The notes: generated from the sequence alone by a model not told the origin. Counted from the stretch's first letter, positions 49,702 to 60,064 are shown. The stretch is 64,000 nucleotides of DNA from Rudaea cellulosilytica DSM 22992 (GCF_000378125.1 NZ_KB899241.1:2021652-2085651); one strand, 5' to 3'. A program made the numbers and translations.

Positions 49702-50349
49702 ATGGACGAACACGTCATCCTCGTGCACGGATTGTGGATGCGTGCATTCACCCTGGCGGCGCTGCATCGCCGGCTCGAGCGCGAAGGCTACAAAGTACAC
49801 TTTTTCGACTACGCCAGCGTGCTCAGCGAGCACGATGCGAGCATCGACAAGCTGGTCGAGTTGGTGCGTTCGATCGAGGTGACGGACGATCCTCCGGGCA
49901 GAATCCATTTCGTCTGCCACAGCCTCGGCGGCTTGATGGCGCTGCGCGCGCTGCGCAAACTGCCCGATCTAGCGCCCGGCTGCGTGGTCTGCATCGGTTC
50001 GCCGCTGCGCGGCAGCGCAATCGCGCGCAGTGTTGCGCAGTTGCCGGGCGGGTCGTTCTTCATCGGCAAGAACCTCAGTGTGCTGCTAGAAGGCTTCGAG
50101 CGCTGGAGCGGCAAGCGCCCGGTCGGCGCGATCGCTGGGCGCCTGCCGTTCGGCCTCGGCCTCGTTTTCGGCGCGCTGCCGATGCCGCATGATGGCACGG
50201 TCAGTGTCGAGGAGACGCAATTGCCGGGTTTGACCGATCACATCGTCGTGCCGGCCACGCACACAGGCCTGCTGTTCTCAGATGAGGCTGCGGCACAGAC
50301 TGTCGCGTTTTTGCGCAACAAACGCTTTCATCACGCTGCGGCAGCGTAA
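49702..50349 (+). CDS. Alpha/beta-hydrolase family protein
   Basis: A 215-residue hydrolase. VILVHGLWM is the oxyanion-side motif; [14 protein letters not shown] carries the nucleophile in a GHSxG-like CHSLGG elbow; a late [12 protein letters not shown] holds the likely catalytic His. It resembles the lipase-like PGAP1/YvaK-type small hydrolases. Substrate unknown. It sits 35 bases after aspS and its stop is next to the ruvC start, so it is probably co-transcribed. This gene is often found between aspS and ruvC in Lysobacterales. Confidence 0.85.
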   Translation: MDEHVILVHGLWMRAFTLAALHRRLEREGYKVHFFDYASVLSEHDASIDKLVELVRSIEVTDDPPGRIHFVCHSLGGLMALRALRKLPDLAPGCVVCIGSPLRGSAIARSVAQLPGGSFFIGKNLSVLLEGFERWSGKRPVGAIAGRLPFGLGLVFGALPMPHDGTVSVEETQLPGLTDHIVVPATHTGLLFSDEAAAQTVAFLRNKRFHHAAAA

Positions 50350-50350
50350 A

Positions 50351-50926
50351 ATGGCGGCCATGAGCGCGGGCTCGACAATTCGCATCCTCGGCATCGACCC
50401 CGGCTCGCAGCGCACCGGTGTGGGCATCGTTGACATCGACGCGGCTGGACGCACGACGCACGTGTTTCACACCGCGCTGAACCTGCTCGGCAACGACGAC
50501 TTCCCGCTGCGCCTCAAGCAGATTTTCGACGAGTTGCGCGACATCGTGCTCGCCCACCGGCCGCATGAGGTCGCGATCGAGCGCGTGTTCATGGCGCGCA
50601 ATCCCGACTCTGCGCTCAAGCTAGGCCAGGCACGCGGTGCGGCGATCTGCGCCGTGGTCGCGCACGGTCTGAGCGTCGCCGAATATTCGGCCAAGGAAAT
50701 CAAGCAGTCGGTGGTCGGTGGTGGCGGCGCGGAGAAACGCCAGGTGCAGCACATGGTCAGCATGCTCTTGAACATCGACCGCAAATTGCAGGCCGACGCG
50801 GCCGATGCGCTCGCGATCGCGCTCACCCATGCGCACGCGCGTGCGAGCGCGCAGCGCCTGCGCGCCGGGGTGACCCTTGCAACGCGTACACGCGGCACCA
50901 CATCGTCGTGGCGGAGTTTCCGATGA
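50351..50926 (+). CDS. ruvC: Holliday-junction endonuclease RuvC
   Basis: A 191-residue resolvase that cuts four-way junctions with RuvAB. Catalytic acidic residues are visible in [35 protein letters not shown], and [16 protein letters not shown]. The ATG at 50351 or the in-frame ATG at 50360 (MSAGSTIR) could be the start. It ends by ATGA overlap with ruvA. The [15 protein letters not shown] segment matches the conserved DNA-binding loop. Confidence 0.95.
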   Translation: MAAMSAGSTIRILGIDPGSQRTGVGIVDIDAAGRTTHVFHTALNLLGNDDFPLRLKQIFDELRDIVLAHRPHEVAIERVFMARNPDSALKLGQARGAAICAVVAHGLSVAEYSAKEIKQSVVGGGGAEKRQVQHMVSMLLNIDRKLQADAADALAIALTHAHARASAQRLRAGVTLATRTRGTTSSWRSFR

Positions 50927-51510
50927 TCGGACGCCTGCGCGGAATCCTCGCTTCGAAGCAACCGCCGTGGCTGGTCATCGACGTCGGCGGCGTCGGCTAC
51001 GAAGTCGAGGCGCCGATGTCGACGGTGTTCGACCTGCCCGAGACCGGGCGCGAGGTCGCGCTCTACGTGCACTACGCGGCCAAGGAAGACACAGTGTCGC
51101 TGTACGGTTTCCTGCGCGAGGCCGAGCGCGTGTTGTTCCGCACGATCCAAAAAGTGTCGGGCATCGGCGCGAAGACGGCGCTCGCCGTGCTCTCGGGCGT
51201 ATCGACCGACGAATTTGCGCGTCTGGTCCAGTCGGGCGACGTGCAATCTCTGACGCGTATTCCGGGCATCGGTAAGAAGACCGCCGAGCGCATCATCGTC
51301 GAGCTGCGCGATCGCGTCGACGGCATGGCGCTGGCGCTGCCCACGGGCGCGGCGAACGCGCCGAAGGATCCGCAGGCCGAAGCCGCAAGCGCGCTGCAGC
51401 AGCTCGGCTACAAGCCGGTTGAAGCTGCACGCCTGGTCAAGGAAACCTTCGCCACCGGCGACGATGCCGAGGCGATCATCCGCAAGGCGCTCAAGGCGGC
51501 GCTGCGCTGA
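50923..51510 (+). CDS. ruvA: Holliday-junction DNA-binding protein RuvA
   Basis: A 195-residue protein that binds the junction and recruits RuvB. N-terminal OB-fold ([20 protein letters not shown]), two helix-hairpin-helix motifs ([16 protein letters not shown] and [19 protein letters not shown]) and the C-terminal RuvB-contact domain ([20 protein letters not shown]). A GGCGGAG site precedes the ATG, which overlaps the ruvC stop. kup lies between this gene and ruvB, which is normal in Lysobacterales. Confidence 0.96.
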   Translation: MIGRLRGILASKQPPWLVIDVGGVGYEVEAPMSTVFDLPETGREVALYVHYAAKEDTVSLYGFLREAERVLFRTIQKVSGIGAKTALAVLSGVSTDEFARLVQSGDVQSLTRIPGIGKKTAERIIVELRDRVDGMALALPTGAANAPKDPQAEAASALQQLGYKPVEAARLVKETFATGDDAEAIIRKALKAALR

Positions 51511-51530
51511 AAGCGCTTCAAGGAAACCGC

Positions 51531-53429
51531 ATGCAACCCAACGCACAGACGCTCACCGGTTCCGCGCGCAGCAAAGCGCTCGCTGCGCTTGCGCTCGGCG
51601 CGCTCGGCGTCGTCTACGGCGACATCGGCACCTCTCCGCTGTACGCGGTGCAGGTCACCTTCGGCGAACAGGGCATACCGGTCAGCCCCGAGAACGTGCT
51701 CGGCGTGCTCTCGTTGATCTTCTGGTCGCTGATCCTCGTCGTCTCGCTCAAATATGTCGTCTTCATCATGCGCGCGGACAACAAGGGCGAGGGCGGCATC
51801 ATGGCGCTGATGGCGCTGGCCCAGCGCGGCGCGCACGGCAATGCGCGTCTGCGCCGCGTCATCGTCGTGCTCGGCCTGTTCGGCGCCTCGCTGTTCTACG
51901 GCGATGGCGTAATCACGCCAGCGGTGTCGATCCTGTCAGCCGTCGAAGGCGTCAAAGTCGCCGCCCCGGCGCTCGACCGTTTCATCGTGCCGATCACGCT
52001 GGTCATCGTGATCGCACTGTTCGCCGTGCAGAAGCGCGGCACCGCGACCATGGGCGCAATGTTCGGCCCGATCATGATGCTCTGGTTCGCCACGCTCGCC
52101 GCGCTCGGTCTGTTTCAGGTCGTGCAACAGCCGCAGGTACTGTACGCGCTCAATCCCTGGCACGCGGTCGTGTTCTTTCACGACAATGGCGCGCATGCGT
52201 TCCTCGCCTTGGGCGGTGTCGTGCTCTGCCTGACCGGTGCTGAGGCGCTCTATGCCGACATGGGGCATTTCGGCAAGCGGCCGATCCGCATCGCCTGGTT
52301 CGGCTACGTTTCGCCCGCGCTCGTGATCAACTATTTCGGCCAGGGCGCACTGCTCATGCACCAGCCGACCGCGGTATCCAATCCGTTCTTTTTGATGGTG
52401 CCCGAAGGGCTGCTCTATCCGATGATCGCGCTGGCGACGGTGGCGACGATCATCGCATCGCAAGCGGTGATCACCGGCGCTTTCTCGATGACGCGCGAGG
52501 CGATCCAGCTCGGCTTCGCGCCGCGCATGGCGATCAAGCACACCTCGAAGGAAACCCAGGGCCAGATCTTCCTGCCCTGGGTCAACAGCATCCTCATGCT
52601 CCTTATCCTCGGCGCCGTGGTCGGATTCCGCTCGTCGGAAAATCTCGCTGCGGCCTACGGCATCGCCGTGACCGGCACGATGGCGATCACGACCTGCCTC
52701 GCGCTAGTCGTCGCGCGGCGCCTGTGGGGATGGAACCGAGTGCTGGTCGTCTTCGCCGGTGTGATTTTCCTCATCATCGACGTCGCCTTCTTCAGCGCCA
52801 ACGCGATCAAGATCGAGCACGGCGGCTGGTTCCCGCTCGTGCTCGGCCTGTGCTCGTTCCTGATCATGAGCACTTGGCGCAAGGGGCGCGAGCTGGTGCT
52901 GCGCGAGTTGCGCCAGGGCGGCCTCGCGCTTGAGCCCTTTATCGAAAGCGTGACCGCGCACCCGCCGCTACGCGTGCCCGGCACGGCCGTGTTTCTCACC
53001 GCGAACGTCAACTCCGTGCCGAACGCGATGCTGCACAACCTGAAGCACAACAAGGTGCTGCACGAGCGCAATATTCTGATGACGGTGGAGACGCTCGACA
53101 CGCCCGTGGCCGAATACGGCGAGCGCACCGAGATCACCGCGCTCGGTCATGAGTTTTATCGCGTCGTGCTGCGCTACGGTTTCGCCGAAGATCCGGACAT
53201 CCCGATGTCGATGCAGAACTGCGAAGCCAAGGGCCTCGGCTTCGACATGATGGACACGACGTTCTTCTTGAGCCGGGAAAACGTGATTGCATCAGCCGGC
53301 GCGCGAGGCATGCCGATGTGGCGCGACAAGCTGTTCGCCTTCCTCACCCGCAATGCGAGCCCGGCGACGGCGTTCTTCCGCATCCCCGGCAATCGCATGA
53401 TCGAGCTGGGTACACAGGTAGAGATTTGA
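51531..53429 (+). CDS. kup: Potassium uptake protein Kup
   Basis: A 632-residue low-affinity K+/H+ symporter of the inner membrane. The Kup signature [18 protein letters not shown] is near the N-terminus, followed by about twelve membrane helices to ~residue 455 and a cytoplasmic C-terminal domain. [20 protein letters not shown] and [20 protein letters not shown] are characteristic. It lies 20 bases after ruvA and 43 before ruvB on the same strand, so it shares the ruv transcript or a nearby promoter. Confidence 0.96.
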   Translation: MQPNAQTLTGSARSKALAALALGALGVVYGDIGTSPLYAVQVTFGEQGIPVSPENVLGVLSLIFWSLILVVSLKYVVFIMRADNKGEGGIMALMALAQRGAHGNARLRRVIVVLGLFGASLFYGDGVITPAVSILSAVEGVKVAAPALDRFIVPITLVIVIALFAVQKRGTATMGAMFGPIMMLWFATLAALGLFQVVQQPQVLYALNPWHAVVFFHDNGAHAFLALGGVVLCLTGAEALYADMGHFGKRPIRIAWFGYVSPALVINYFGQGALLMHQPTAVSNPFFLMVPEGLLYPMIALATVATIIASQAVITGAFSMTREAIQLGFAPRMAIKHTSKETQGQIFLPWVNSILMLLILGAVVGFRSSENLAAAYGIAVTGTMAITTCLALVVARRLWGWNRVLVVFAGVIFLIIDVAFFSANAIKIEHGGWFPLVLGLCSFLIMSTWRKGRELVLRELRQGGLALEPFIESVTAHPPLRVPGTAVFLTANVNSVPNAMLHNLKHNKVLHERNILMTVETLDTPVAEYGERTEITALGHEFYRVVLRYGFAEDPDIPMSMQNCEAKGLGFDMMDTTFFLSRENVIASAGARGMPMWRDKLFAFLTRNASPATAFFRIPGNRMIELGTQVEI

Positions 53430-53472
53430 GCCCGGCCCACTGGCGCACAAGCGTTCCTGCCATAATTGCCGC

Positions 53473-54528
53473 ATGAACGATTCCCGCCTGATTTCCTCGA
53501 CATCCACGCGCGAGGACGAGCTGCTCGAAGCGTCGATCCGACCGCAGAAACTGTCCGAATACCTCGGCCAGCAGGCGGTGCGCGAGCAACTCGGCATCTA
53601 CATCGAGGCGGCGAAACGGCGTGGCGAGGCGCTCGATCACGTGCTGATCTTCGGGCCGCCCGGTCTGGGCAAGACCACGCTCTCGCATGTGATCGCGAAC
53701 GAACTCGGTGTCAACCTGCGCTCGACCTCGGGGCCGGTGATCGAACGCGCCGGCGATCTCGCCGCGCTGCTCACCAACCTGCAGTCGCGCGACGTGCTGT
53801 TCGTCGACGAAATCCATCGTCTGTCGCCGGTGGTCGAGGAAATCCTCTACCCGGCGATGGAGGACAACCAGATCGACATCATGATCGGCGAGGGCCCGGC
53901 CGCGCGCTCGATCAAGCTCGACCTGCCGCCGTTCACCCTGATCGGTGCGACCACGCGCGCGGGCATGCTGACCAATCCGCTGCGCGACCGTTTCGGTATC
54001 GTCCAGCGCCTCGAGTTCTACACCCCGGACGAGCTCGCCGCGATCGTGCGCCGCTCGGCCAAGATCCTCGCCATCGCCTGCGCCGACGATGGCGCGGTGG
54101 AAATCGCGAACCGCTCGCGTGGAACGCCGCGCATCGCCAACCGCCTGCTGCGACGCGTGCGCGATTTCGCCGAGGTAAGGGCCGACGGGCACATCACGCG
54201 CGAAGTCGCGATCGCGGCGATGCAGATGCTCAAGGTCGACGACGCCGGTTTCGATGCGCTCGACCGGCGTCTGCTCGGCACGATCATCGATCATTTCGAC
54301 GGCGGTCCGGTCGGGGTCGAATCGCTCGCCGCCGCGCTCAGCGAGGAGCGCGGCACGATCGAGGACGTGCTCGAACCGTTCCTGATCCAACAGGGCTATC
54401 TGATGCGCACCGCGCGCGGGCGCATGGTCACGCGCAAGGCGTATCTGCATCTGGGATTGAAGGCGCCGAAGCGTCTGCCGCAGCCCGAAGACCTGTTCGA
54501 CGGCAGCGAGGCCGAATCCGGCGAATGA
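53473..54528 (+). CDS. ruvB: Holliday-junction branch-migration ATPase RuvB
   Basis: A 351-residue AAA+ motor. Walker [10 protein letters not shown], Walker [10 protein letters not shown], sensor-1 [10 protein letters not shown], arginine finger region [10 protein letters not shown], and the C-terminal winged helix ([19 protein letters not shown]). It ends by ATGA overlap with ybgC, tying the ruv genes to the tol block. Confidence 0.97.
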   Translation: MNDSRLISSTSTREDELLEASIRPQKLSEYLGQQAVREQLGIYIEAAKRRGEALDHVLIFGPPGLGKTTLSHVIANELGVNLRSTSGPVIERAGDLAALLTNLQSRDVLFVDEIHRLSPVVEEILYPAMEDNQIDIMIGEGPAARSIKLDLPPFTLIGATTRAGMLTNPLRDRFGIVQRLEFYTPDELAAIVRRSAKILAIACADDGAVEIANRSRGTPRIANRLLRRVRDFAEVRADGHITREVAIAAMQMLKVDDAGFDALDRRLLGTIIDHFDGGPVGVESLAAALSEERGTIEDVLEPFLIQQGYLMRTARGRMVTRKAYLHLGLKAPKRLPQPEDLFDGSEAESGE

Positions 54529-54944
54529 GCGCGAACGACGCAGCGGCGGTGCCGGTCTTTTCCTGGCCTGTGCGCATCTACTGGGAAGACACCGACGCCG
54601 GCGGCGTCGTCTACTACGCCAACTACCTGCGCTTTCTCGAACGCGCGCGCACGGAATGGCTACGCAGCCTCGACATCGACCAGTCGCAGGTGCGTGACGA
54701 GCTTGGCGTGGTCTTCGTCGTGCGCGAGGTGGCGATCGAATATCTCGCGCCGGCAAAACTCGACGATGAGCTCGAATCCCGCATCGATGCGGTCGAGCGC
54801 CGTTCAGCTTCGATGACTTTTGCACAACGTATACTTCGCCGCATCGACGGCGCCGTGCTGGTGACGGCGCAAGTGCGCGTCGCCTGCGTCGCCGCCGACG
54901 GTTTCAAGCCGCAACGCATCCCCGAATCCCTGTTCCTCCGATAA
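54525..54944 (+). CDS. ybgC: Tol-Pal-associated acyl-CoA thioesterase YbgC
   Basis: A 139-residue hot-dog-fold thioesterase. [20 protein letters not shown] carries the catalytic Asp and the 4-hydroxybenzoyl-CoA-thioesterase signature. In the family it acts on short acyl-CoA or acyl-ACP and is the first gene of the tol-pal cluster. It overlaps ruvB and precedes tolQ by 14 bases. Confidence 0.95.
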   Translation: MSANDAAAVPVFSWPVRIYWEDTDAGGVVYYANYLRFLERARTEWLRSLDIDQSQVRDELGVVFVVREVAIEYLAPAKLDDELESRIDAVERRSASMTFAQRILRRIDGAVLVTAQVRVACVAADGFKPQRIPESLFLR

Positions 54945-54958
54945 CGAAAAATATCGAC

Positions 54959-55651
54959 ATGCCCGCCGCTCCCAGTGGTCTGAACATCATCGACCTCGTG
55001 CTCAATGCGAGCATCTTCGTCAAGCTCGTGATGCTGCTGCTTCTGATCTTTTCCTTCATGTCCTGGGTGATCATCTTCCGCAAGCGGGCGATGCTCAACC
55101 GGGCGATGTCGGGCGCGGACGATTTCGAGGAGCGCTTCTGGTCGGGTGCCGACCTCGCCGGTCTGTTCCGCGAAGTCACCTCGAACGGCACGACGACCGG
55201 CATCGAAAGCATTTTCGAAGCGGGCTTCCGCGAATTCGCGCGCCTGCGCCAGCGCGGCCGCCTCGACGCACGCACTATCCTCGAAGGCGCGCAACGCGGC
55301 ATGCGCGTGGCCGAGTCGCGCGAGCTCGATCGGCTCGAACAGAACGTCGAGTTTCTCGCCAACGTCGGCTCGATCAGCCCCTATGTCGGCCTGCTCGGCA
55401 CGGTCGCCGGCATCATGGTCGCCTTCGTCGGTTTGGCCAATATGAAGGATGCGACGATCGCCACGGTCGCGCCCGGCATCGCCGAGGCGCTGATCGCGAC
55501 CGCGATGGGCCTGATCGCCGCGATCCCCGCGGTCTGGGCCTACAACCGTTTCCAGACCAAGATCGAGCGTCTGTCGACGCGCTTCGACACCTTCGTCGAG
55601 GAGTTCTCCTCGATCCTGCAACGCCAGGTCCACGCCGACGACGGCGCCTGA
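54959..55651 (+). CDS. tolQ: Tol-Pal system inner-membrane motor protein TolQ
   Basis: A 230-residue MotA/TolQ/ExbB protein with three membrane helices (VKLVMLLLLIFSFMSWVIIF; VGLLGTVAGIMVAFVGLANM; APGIAEALIATAMGLIAAIP). With TolR it forms the proton-driven stator for TolA that constricts the outer membrane at division. FLANVGSISPYVGLLGTVAG is the conserved core motif. Confidence 0.96.
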   Translation: MPAAPSGLNIIDLVLNASIFVKLVMLLLLIFSFMSWVIIFRKRAMLNRAMSGADDFEERFWSGADLAGLFREVTSNGTTTGIESIFEAGFREFARLRQRGRLDARTILEGAQRGMRVAESRELDRLEQNVEFLANVGSISPYVGLLGTVAGIMVAFVGLANMKDATIATVAPGIAEALIATAMGLIAAIPAVWAYNRFQTKIERLSTRFDTFVEEFSSILQRQVHADDGA

Positions 55652-55684
55652 CCCCGCGCCGCAGCGAATCCCGTTCAAGCCATC

Positions 55685-56110
55685 ATGCGCACGCGCAAGA
55701 AACGCAAGCTCAAAGCCGAGATCAACGTCGTTCCGTACATCGACGTGATGCTCGTGCTGCTGATCATCTTCATGGTGACGGCGCCGTTGCTCAACCTCGG
55801 AGTCGACATCAAGCTGCCGCAGTCGACCGCGAAAGCCGTGTCCGTGCCGAAGGAGCCCATTCTCATCGGCGTCGACAAAGACGGAAAGTTCTATCTGACC
55901 AAGAGCGGCTCGTCGCGCGAGGAGATGTCGGCTGACGACATCGTCAAGCAGGTCGCCGCGATCGTGCGTCAGAACCCGGATGTTCCGGTGCTGTTCGGTG
56001 CGGACGCGCGCGTGCCGTACGGGCAGGCCTATCAGATTCTTCCGGGACTGCAGGCGGCCGGTGTGACCAAGGTCGGGCTGATGAGTCAGCCGCTGCAGGA
56101 TTCCAAGTAG
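55685..56110 (+). CDS. tolR: Tol-Pal system protein TolR
   Basis: A 141-residue ExbD/TolR protein. One N-terminal membrane helix (INVVPYIDVMLVLLIIFMVT) with the proton-path Asp in YIDVML, then a periplasmic domain that ends GLMSQPLQ. It is 33 bases after tolQ. Confidence 0.96.
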   Translation: MRTRKKRKLKAEINVVPYIDVMLVLLIIFMVTAPLLNLGVDIKLPQSTAKAVSVPKEPILIGVDKDGKFYLTKSGSSREEMSADDIVKQVAAIVRQNPDVPVLFGADARVPYGQAYQILPGLQAAGVTKVGLMSQPLQDSK

Positions 56111-56135
56111 CGATAGGCCGCATCGCAACCGAACC

Positions 56136-57062
56136 ATGGAAAGCCAAAGCGACAAGGTGCGCGCCTACCTGTATGCACTGCTCGTGCATCTGGGTGTGTT
56201 CGTCTTGCTGTTCATCGGCCTGTTCTGGGCGACGCCGCAGGCGATGCCGCTGCTGCAGGGGCCGGTGATCGAAGCCACGATCGTCGGCAAGCCCGGCGCA
56301 CCGAAGCCGACACCGCCGAGCAAGACGCCGCCCGCGCCGCCGAAGGAAGAAACCGCGCCGCCACCCGCGCCGAAGCCCGCGCCGCCGCCTCCGCCACAGC
56401 CGGAGAAGACGCCGCCGCCGACCGTGCAGAAGAACGACAACCGCGACCAGGAAAAGATCGCCGAGATGGCGATGCAGAAGGCCGAGCAGGCGAAGAAGGC
56501 GGAAGAGGAAAAGGTCAAGCAGAAGCAGATCGAGCTGCAGCAAGAGGAAGAACGCAAGGAAGCCGAACAGCGCGAGAAGCAACTGCAAAACCAAAAGCTG
56601 CTCGAAGAAGTCCGCAAGGAGCGCGCGGCGAACGACAAGAAGCTCAAGCTCGCGAAAGAAAAATTGAAGCAGCTCGACGACCTGCAGAAACAGCAATCCG
56701 CGCCCAAGCCGGTGAAGGCGCCGGCCGCCGACGTGCCCGAGGCCGCCGAGGCGCGCACCGGCATGAACGGCAACGATTCGAGCCTGCTCGCCGAATACAG
56801 TTCAGCAATCGTCAAGGTCGTGACTGATAATTGGAATCGCCCGGATACGACACCGAGCGGGGTGCGTTGCACGATCACGATCACGCAGATTCCCGGCGGT
56901 GCGGTGATCGATGCGACGATCGGCTCGCCGTGCAATGCCGACATGATTACGCAGAATTCGATCAAGCAGGCCGTGACCAAGGCGCAACCGTTGCCGTACA
57001 AGGGCTACGAAAGCGTCTTCCAGCGCAAAATCACCTTCATCTTCAAGTACGACGGAACCTGA
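56136..57062 (+). CDS. tolA: Tol-Pal system protein TolA
   Basis: A 308-residue protein with one membrane helix (ALLVHLGVFVLLFIGLFWAT), a Pro-rich linker (~55-95), a long Lys/Glu/Gln/Ala coiled coil (~100-200) and a C-terminal domain with the TolA fold (SSAIVKVVTDNWNRPDTTPS; RCTITITQIPGGAVIDATIG) that contacts TolB and Pal. The single Cys pair (RCTI, SPCNA) fits the family disulfide. Confidence 0.93.
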   Translation: MESQSDKVRAYLYALLVHLGVFVLLFIGLFWATPQAMPLLQGPVIEATIVGKPGAPKPTPPSKTPPAPPKEETAPPPAPKPAPPPPPQPEKTPPPTVQKNDNRDQEKIAEMAMQKAEQAKKAEEEKVKQKQIELQQEEERKEAEQREKQLQNQKLLEEVRKERAANDKKLKLAKEKLKQLDDLQKQQSAPKPVKAPAADVPEAAEARTGMNGNDSSLLAEYSSAIVKVVTDNWNRPDTTPSGVRCTITITQIPGGAVIDATIGSPCNADMITQNSIKQAVTKAQPLPYKGYESVFQRKITFIFKYDGT

Positions 57063-57064
57063 CC

Positions 57065-58375
57065 ATGCATACGCGATTTATCACCCGGCTAGCCGCCCTC
57101 GCATTGGCGATCTGCGCGGCGCCGTTGTTCGCGCAAAGCCTGACGCTCGAAATCCCCAACGGCAACGCTTCGGCGATTCCGGTCGCGGTCGTGCCGTTCG
57201 CTACGCAGACCGGCGCGCCGGGGGACACGAGTGTTTCCGACATCGTCGGCAACGATCTCAACCGTTGCGGCCAGTTCCGGGCTTTGCCGAAGGCCGACAT
57301 TGTGGAATCTCCCGCGCGAGGTAGCGAGATCAAGTTCCCGACCTGGCGCTTGCTCAAGCAGGACTACATCGTCGTCGGCCGCGTCGTCGACTCGGGCGCG
57401 GGTGAGGTCAAGGTCGAATTCGAGCTGTACACGGTCGGTGACCAGAAGAACCTCCTCAGCTCGGCGATTGCGGGCCAGCGCAGCGACATTCGCGGCGTCG
57501 CCCATCGCGTCGCCGATGCGGTCTACGAGAAGATCACTGGCGTACGCGGCGCGTTCGACACGCGCATCGCCTACGTCACCGCGAAAGGCACCGGCAATAA
57601 TGCCTCTTATGCATTGATGGTCGCCGATTCGGACGGTTACGGCCCACAGCAAGTCGTCACCTCGCGCCAGCCGTTGCTGTCGCCGGCGTGGTCGCCGGAC
57701 GGTCGCAAGCTCGCCTACGAATCGTTCGAGCGCGGCTCCTCGGCGATCTATATCCAGGACATCGGCACCGGCGCGCGCGAAGTCGTTTCCGCGCGCAAGG
57801 GCATCAACGGTGCGCCGGCGTTCTCGCCCGACGGATCCCGACTCGCGCTGAGCCTGTCGAACGGCGTCAACCCGGACATCTACGTCATGGATCTCGGCAG
57901 TCGCGCATTGACCCAGATCACGCGCAACTACGCGATCGACACCGAGCCGGTGTGGGCGCCGGACGGTGCGACGATCTATTTCACCTCCGATCGCGGCGGC
58001 AAGCCGCAGATCTACCAGGTCGCCGCAGGCGGTGGTGGCGAGTCGCGAGTGACCTTCACCGGCGACCAGAATGCCAAGGCCACGATCAGCTGGGATGGCA
58101 AGAAAATCGCCATGTCGCAGGGCAATAAAAACATGTATCATATCGCTGTTTTGGATCGCGCTTCGGGCAGCAACACGCCGATTTCGACGGGGAATTTCGA
58201 CGAATCGCCGAGTTTCGCGCCGAACGCGAGCATGCTTCTGTACGCCGCGACCGAGGGATCGCGCGACGTACTCTACGCTGTGTCGGCGGACGGTCGCGTT
58301 CGCCAACGGCTGGTTCTGGCCGACGGGGATGTACGCACGCCGGCGTGGGGACCTTACCGTCAGCGTGGACAATAA
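57065..58375 (+). CDS. tolB: Tol-Pal system periplasmic protein TolB
   Basis: A 436-residue exported protein (signal peptide RLAALALAICAAPLFAQ). The N-terminal domain begins LTLEIPNGNASAIPVAVVPF; a six-bladed propeller follows with repeated SPAWSPDGRKLAYESF, APAFSPDGSRLALSLS, EPVWAPDGATIYFTSD and ISWDGKKIAMSQ units. It starts 2 bases after tolA. It binds Pal and TolA in the periplasm. Confidence 0.96.
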   Translation: MHTRFITRLAALALAICAAPLFAQSLTLEIPNGNASAIPVAVVPFATQTGAPGDTSVSDIVGNDLNRCGQFRALPKADIVESPARGSEIKFPTWRLLKQDYIVVGRVVDSGAGEVKVEFELYTVGDQKNLLSSAIAGQRSDIRGVAHRVADAVYEKITGVRGAFDTRIAYVTAKGTGNNASYALMVADSDGYGPQQVVTSRQPLLSPAWSPDGRKLAYESFERGSSAIYIQDIGTGAREVVSARKGINGAPAFSPDGSRLALSLSNGVNPDIYVMDLGSRALTQITRNYAIDTEPVWAPDGATIYFTSDRGGKPQIYQVAAGGGGESRVTFTGDQNAKATISWDGKKIAMSQGNKNMYHIAVLDRASGSNTPISTGNFDESPSFAPNASMLLYAATEGSRDVLYAVSADGRVRQRLVLADGDVRTPAWGPYRQRGQ

Positions 58376-58576
58376 GCGGGTTGCAAAACCGCATCGGCAC
58401 AGGATGTGCCGACGAACCGAGCGCGAAAGCGATCGGTTCGACAAACGTGGCGCGGCTGTGCCGCGACCGTTTGTTTGCAAACCGAGGCAGGATGCCTGGT
58501 TTTGCAATCGATAATAAATTCCTCGACCTGGATGTTGAGATACCGAACTACTCCCTAAAAGCCAACCACTGAGGCA
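58376..58576 (+). repeat. Tandem hairpins between tolB and pal
   Basis: Four stem-loops in 130 bases: TCGGCACA-GGA-TGTGCCGA (58394-58412); CGAACCGA / TCGGTTCG with an inner CGC-GAAA-GCG (58413-58440); ACAAACG / CGTTTGT with an inner CGCGGC-TGT-GCCGCG (58441-58474); and TTGCAAACC-AGGCA-GGA-TGCCT-GGTTTTGCAA (58475-58507). None is followed by a T-run. They may protect or process the pal message. Two have GGA in the loop, as CsrA/RsmA sites do. Confidence 0.75.
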
Positions 58577-58582
58577 ATGACA

Positions 58583-59098
58583 ATGAAAAACTTGCGCGTT
58601 CTCCTGACCACCGTTGCTGCGACCGCGGCTCTCGCCGCTTGCTCGGGCAAGAAAGCCGTCAAGCCGCCCCCGCCGCCGGTCGACAATGGTGGTGTCACGA
58701 CCGCCCCGGCCCAGTCCGGCCCGTACAGCGGACCGGAAGCCCTCGACAAAGATTCCTGCCTGCGTCAGCGCGTGATCTACTTCGATCTGGACAAGACCGA
58801 GATCCATTCGGAATTCCAGGCGCAGATCGCCTGCCACGCCGCTTACCTGCGCCAGTTCCCGGGCGCGAAGGTCACGCTGGAAGGCAACGCCGACGAGCGC
58901 GGCACGCGTGATTACAACCAGGGTCTCGGCGAGCGTCGCGGCAACTCCGTGTCGAGCGCGGTGGCCGCTGCCGGTGCGTCGACCAGCCAGCTCAACGTCG
59001 TCAGCTACGGCGAAGAGAAGCCGGTCTGCCGCGAGCACAACGAAGAATGCTGGCAGAAGAACCGTCGCGTCGAGATCGTCTACACCTCGAAGCAGTAA
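58583..59098 (+). CDS. pal: Peptidoglycan-associated lipoprotein Pal
   Basis: A 171-residue outer-membrane lipoprotein. Start 58583 is preferred because GAGG lies 8 bases upstream; 58577 is too close. Lipobox LAAC follows the hydrophobic segment. A Pro-rich tether precedes the OmpA-like peptidoglycan-binding domain (IYFDLDKTEIHSEFQ; LEGNADERGTRDYNQGLGER; NRRVEIVYTSK). It completes the Tol-Pal set. Confidence 0.96.
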   Translation: MKNLRVLLTTVAATAALAACSGKKAVKPPPPPVDNGGVTTAPAQSGPYSGPEALDKDSCLRQRVIYFDLDKTEIHSEFQAQIACHAAYLRQFPGAKVTLEGNADERGTRDYNQGLGERRGNSVSSAVAAAGASTSQLNVVSYGEEKPVCREHNEECWQKNRRVEIVYTSKQ

Positions 59099-59115
59099 TC
59101 GCGGAACCAGTCTCG

Positions 59116-59156
59116 AGGCGCGCAGGTCGAAGCACCGGCGCGCCTTTTTCTTTTTT
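59116..59156 (+). terminator. Intrinsic terminator between pal and cpoB
   Basis: Stem AGGCGCGC / GCGCGCCT followed by TTTTCTTTTTT. It lies inside the tol-pal operon, so it probably lowers cpoB transcription relative to pal. Confidence 0.8.
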
Positions 59157-59170
59157 GATCGGACGAAACC

Positions 59171-60019
59171 ATGTCCAACATGTCGACCCGTTTCCTCTGT
59201 GCGGCTCTTGTGGCCATCGCGGCATTCGCCGCTCCTGCGCATGCCCAGCGCGAAAGTCTCGCCGAGCGCGTCGCCCGGCTCGAGCAGCAGCAGGGCGGCG
59301 GCCAGGGCAGTGTCGAGCTGGTCAACCAGATCAATGCGCTGCAGTCGCAGATGCAGCAGCTGCAGGGCCAGAACGAAGAGCTCAAGCATCAGCTCGAGCA
59401 GCTCAAGCAACAGGTCCGTGACCAGGCCATCGATGCCGATTCGCGCCTGAGCAAACTCGAGGGCAAGCCGGCCGGTAGCGGCTCCGGCACAGTCGCGCCA
59501 GGAACGACCGCGAACACGAATGTAGCTCCGCCGGACGTGCAGCTCGGCGGCGGTGCCACGACCGCGTCGAACAACAACACCGCGCCGCCGCCTGCGGCAC
59601 AGCAAGCTCCGTCCGCGCCCTCGGTCAATCCGGCCGACGAGAAGGCCGCGTATGACCAGGCCTTCGCTGCGCTCAAGGATGGCCGCTACGCCGAATCGGC
59701 GAAGATGTTCCAGGGCTTTCTCGCCCAGTATCCGAATGGTGATCTCGCGCCGAACGCCTACTACTGGCTCGGCGAGTCGTACTACGTGACCCAGAATTAT
59801 CCAATCTCGCTTGACGCGTTCAACAAGCTGCTCGCGCAGTACCCGAACAGCCAGAAGGCGTCCGCCGCGCTGCTCAAGGTCGGTTATTGCCAGTACGAAC
59901 TCAAGCAGTGGGACCAGGCTGAGACGACGCTCAATCAGGTCGTCGCCAAGTATCCCGGTACGCAGGAAGCGAACCTTGCCCAAGGTCGCCTGCGCGCGCT
60001 CAAGATGGAACGAAGATAA
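59171..60019 (+). CDS. cpoB: Cell division coordinator CpoB (YbgF)
   Basis: A 282-residue periplasmic protein (signal peptide LCAALVAIAAFAAPAHAQ). A trimerising coiled coil (LAERVARLEQQQGGGQGS; LQSQMQQLQGQNEELKHQLE) is followed by a low-complexity linker and three TPR units (YDQAFAALKDGRYAESAKMF; PNAYYWLGESYYVTQNYPIS; AALLKVGYCQYELKQWDQAE). It links outer-membrane constriction to septal wall synthesis in E. coli. Confidence 0.95.
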   Translation: MSNMSTRFLCAALVAIAAFAAPAHAQRESLAERVARLEQQQGGGQGSVELVNQINALQSQMQQLQGQNEELKHQLEQLKQQVRDQAIDADSRLSKLEGKPAGSGSGTVAPGTTANTNVAPPDVQLGGGATTASNNNTAPPPAAQQAPSAPSVNPADEKAAYDQAFAALKDGRYAESAKMFQGFLAQYPNGDLAPNAYYWLGESYYVTQNYPISLDAFNKLLAQYPNSQKASAALLKVGYCQYELKQWDQAETTLNQVVAKYPGTQEANLAQGRLRALKMERR

Positions 60020-60064
60020 TTTTTGCGATCGTCCTTGATCGCGAAAGTCAAAAAGCAGCCATCC

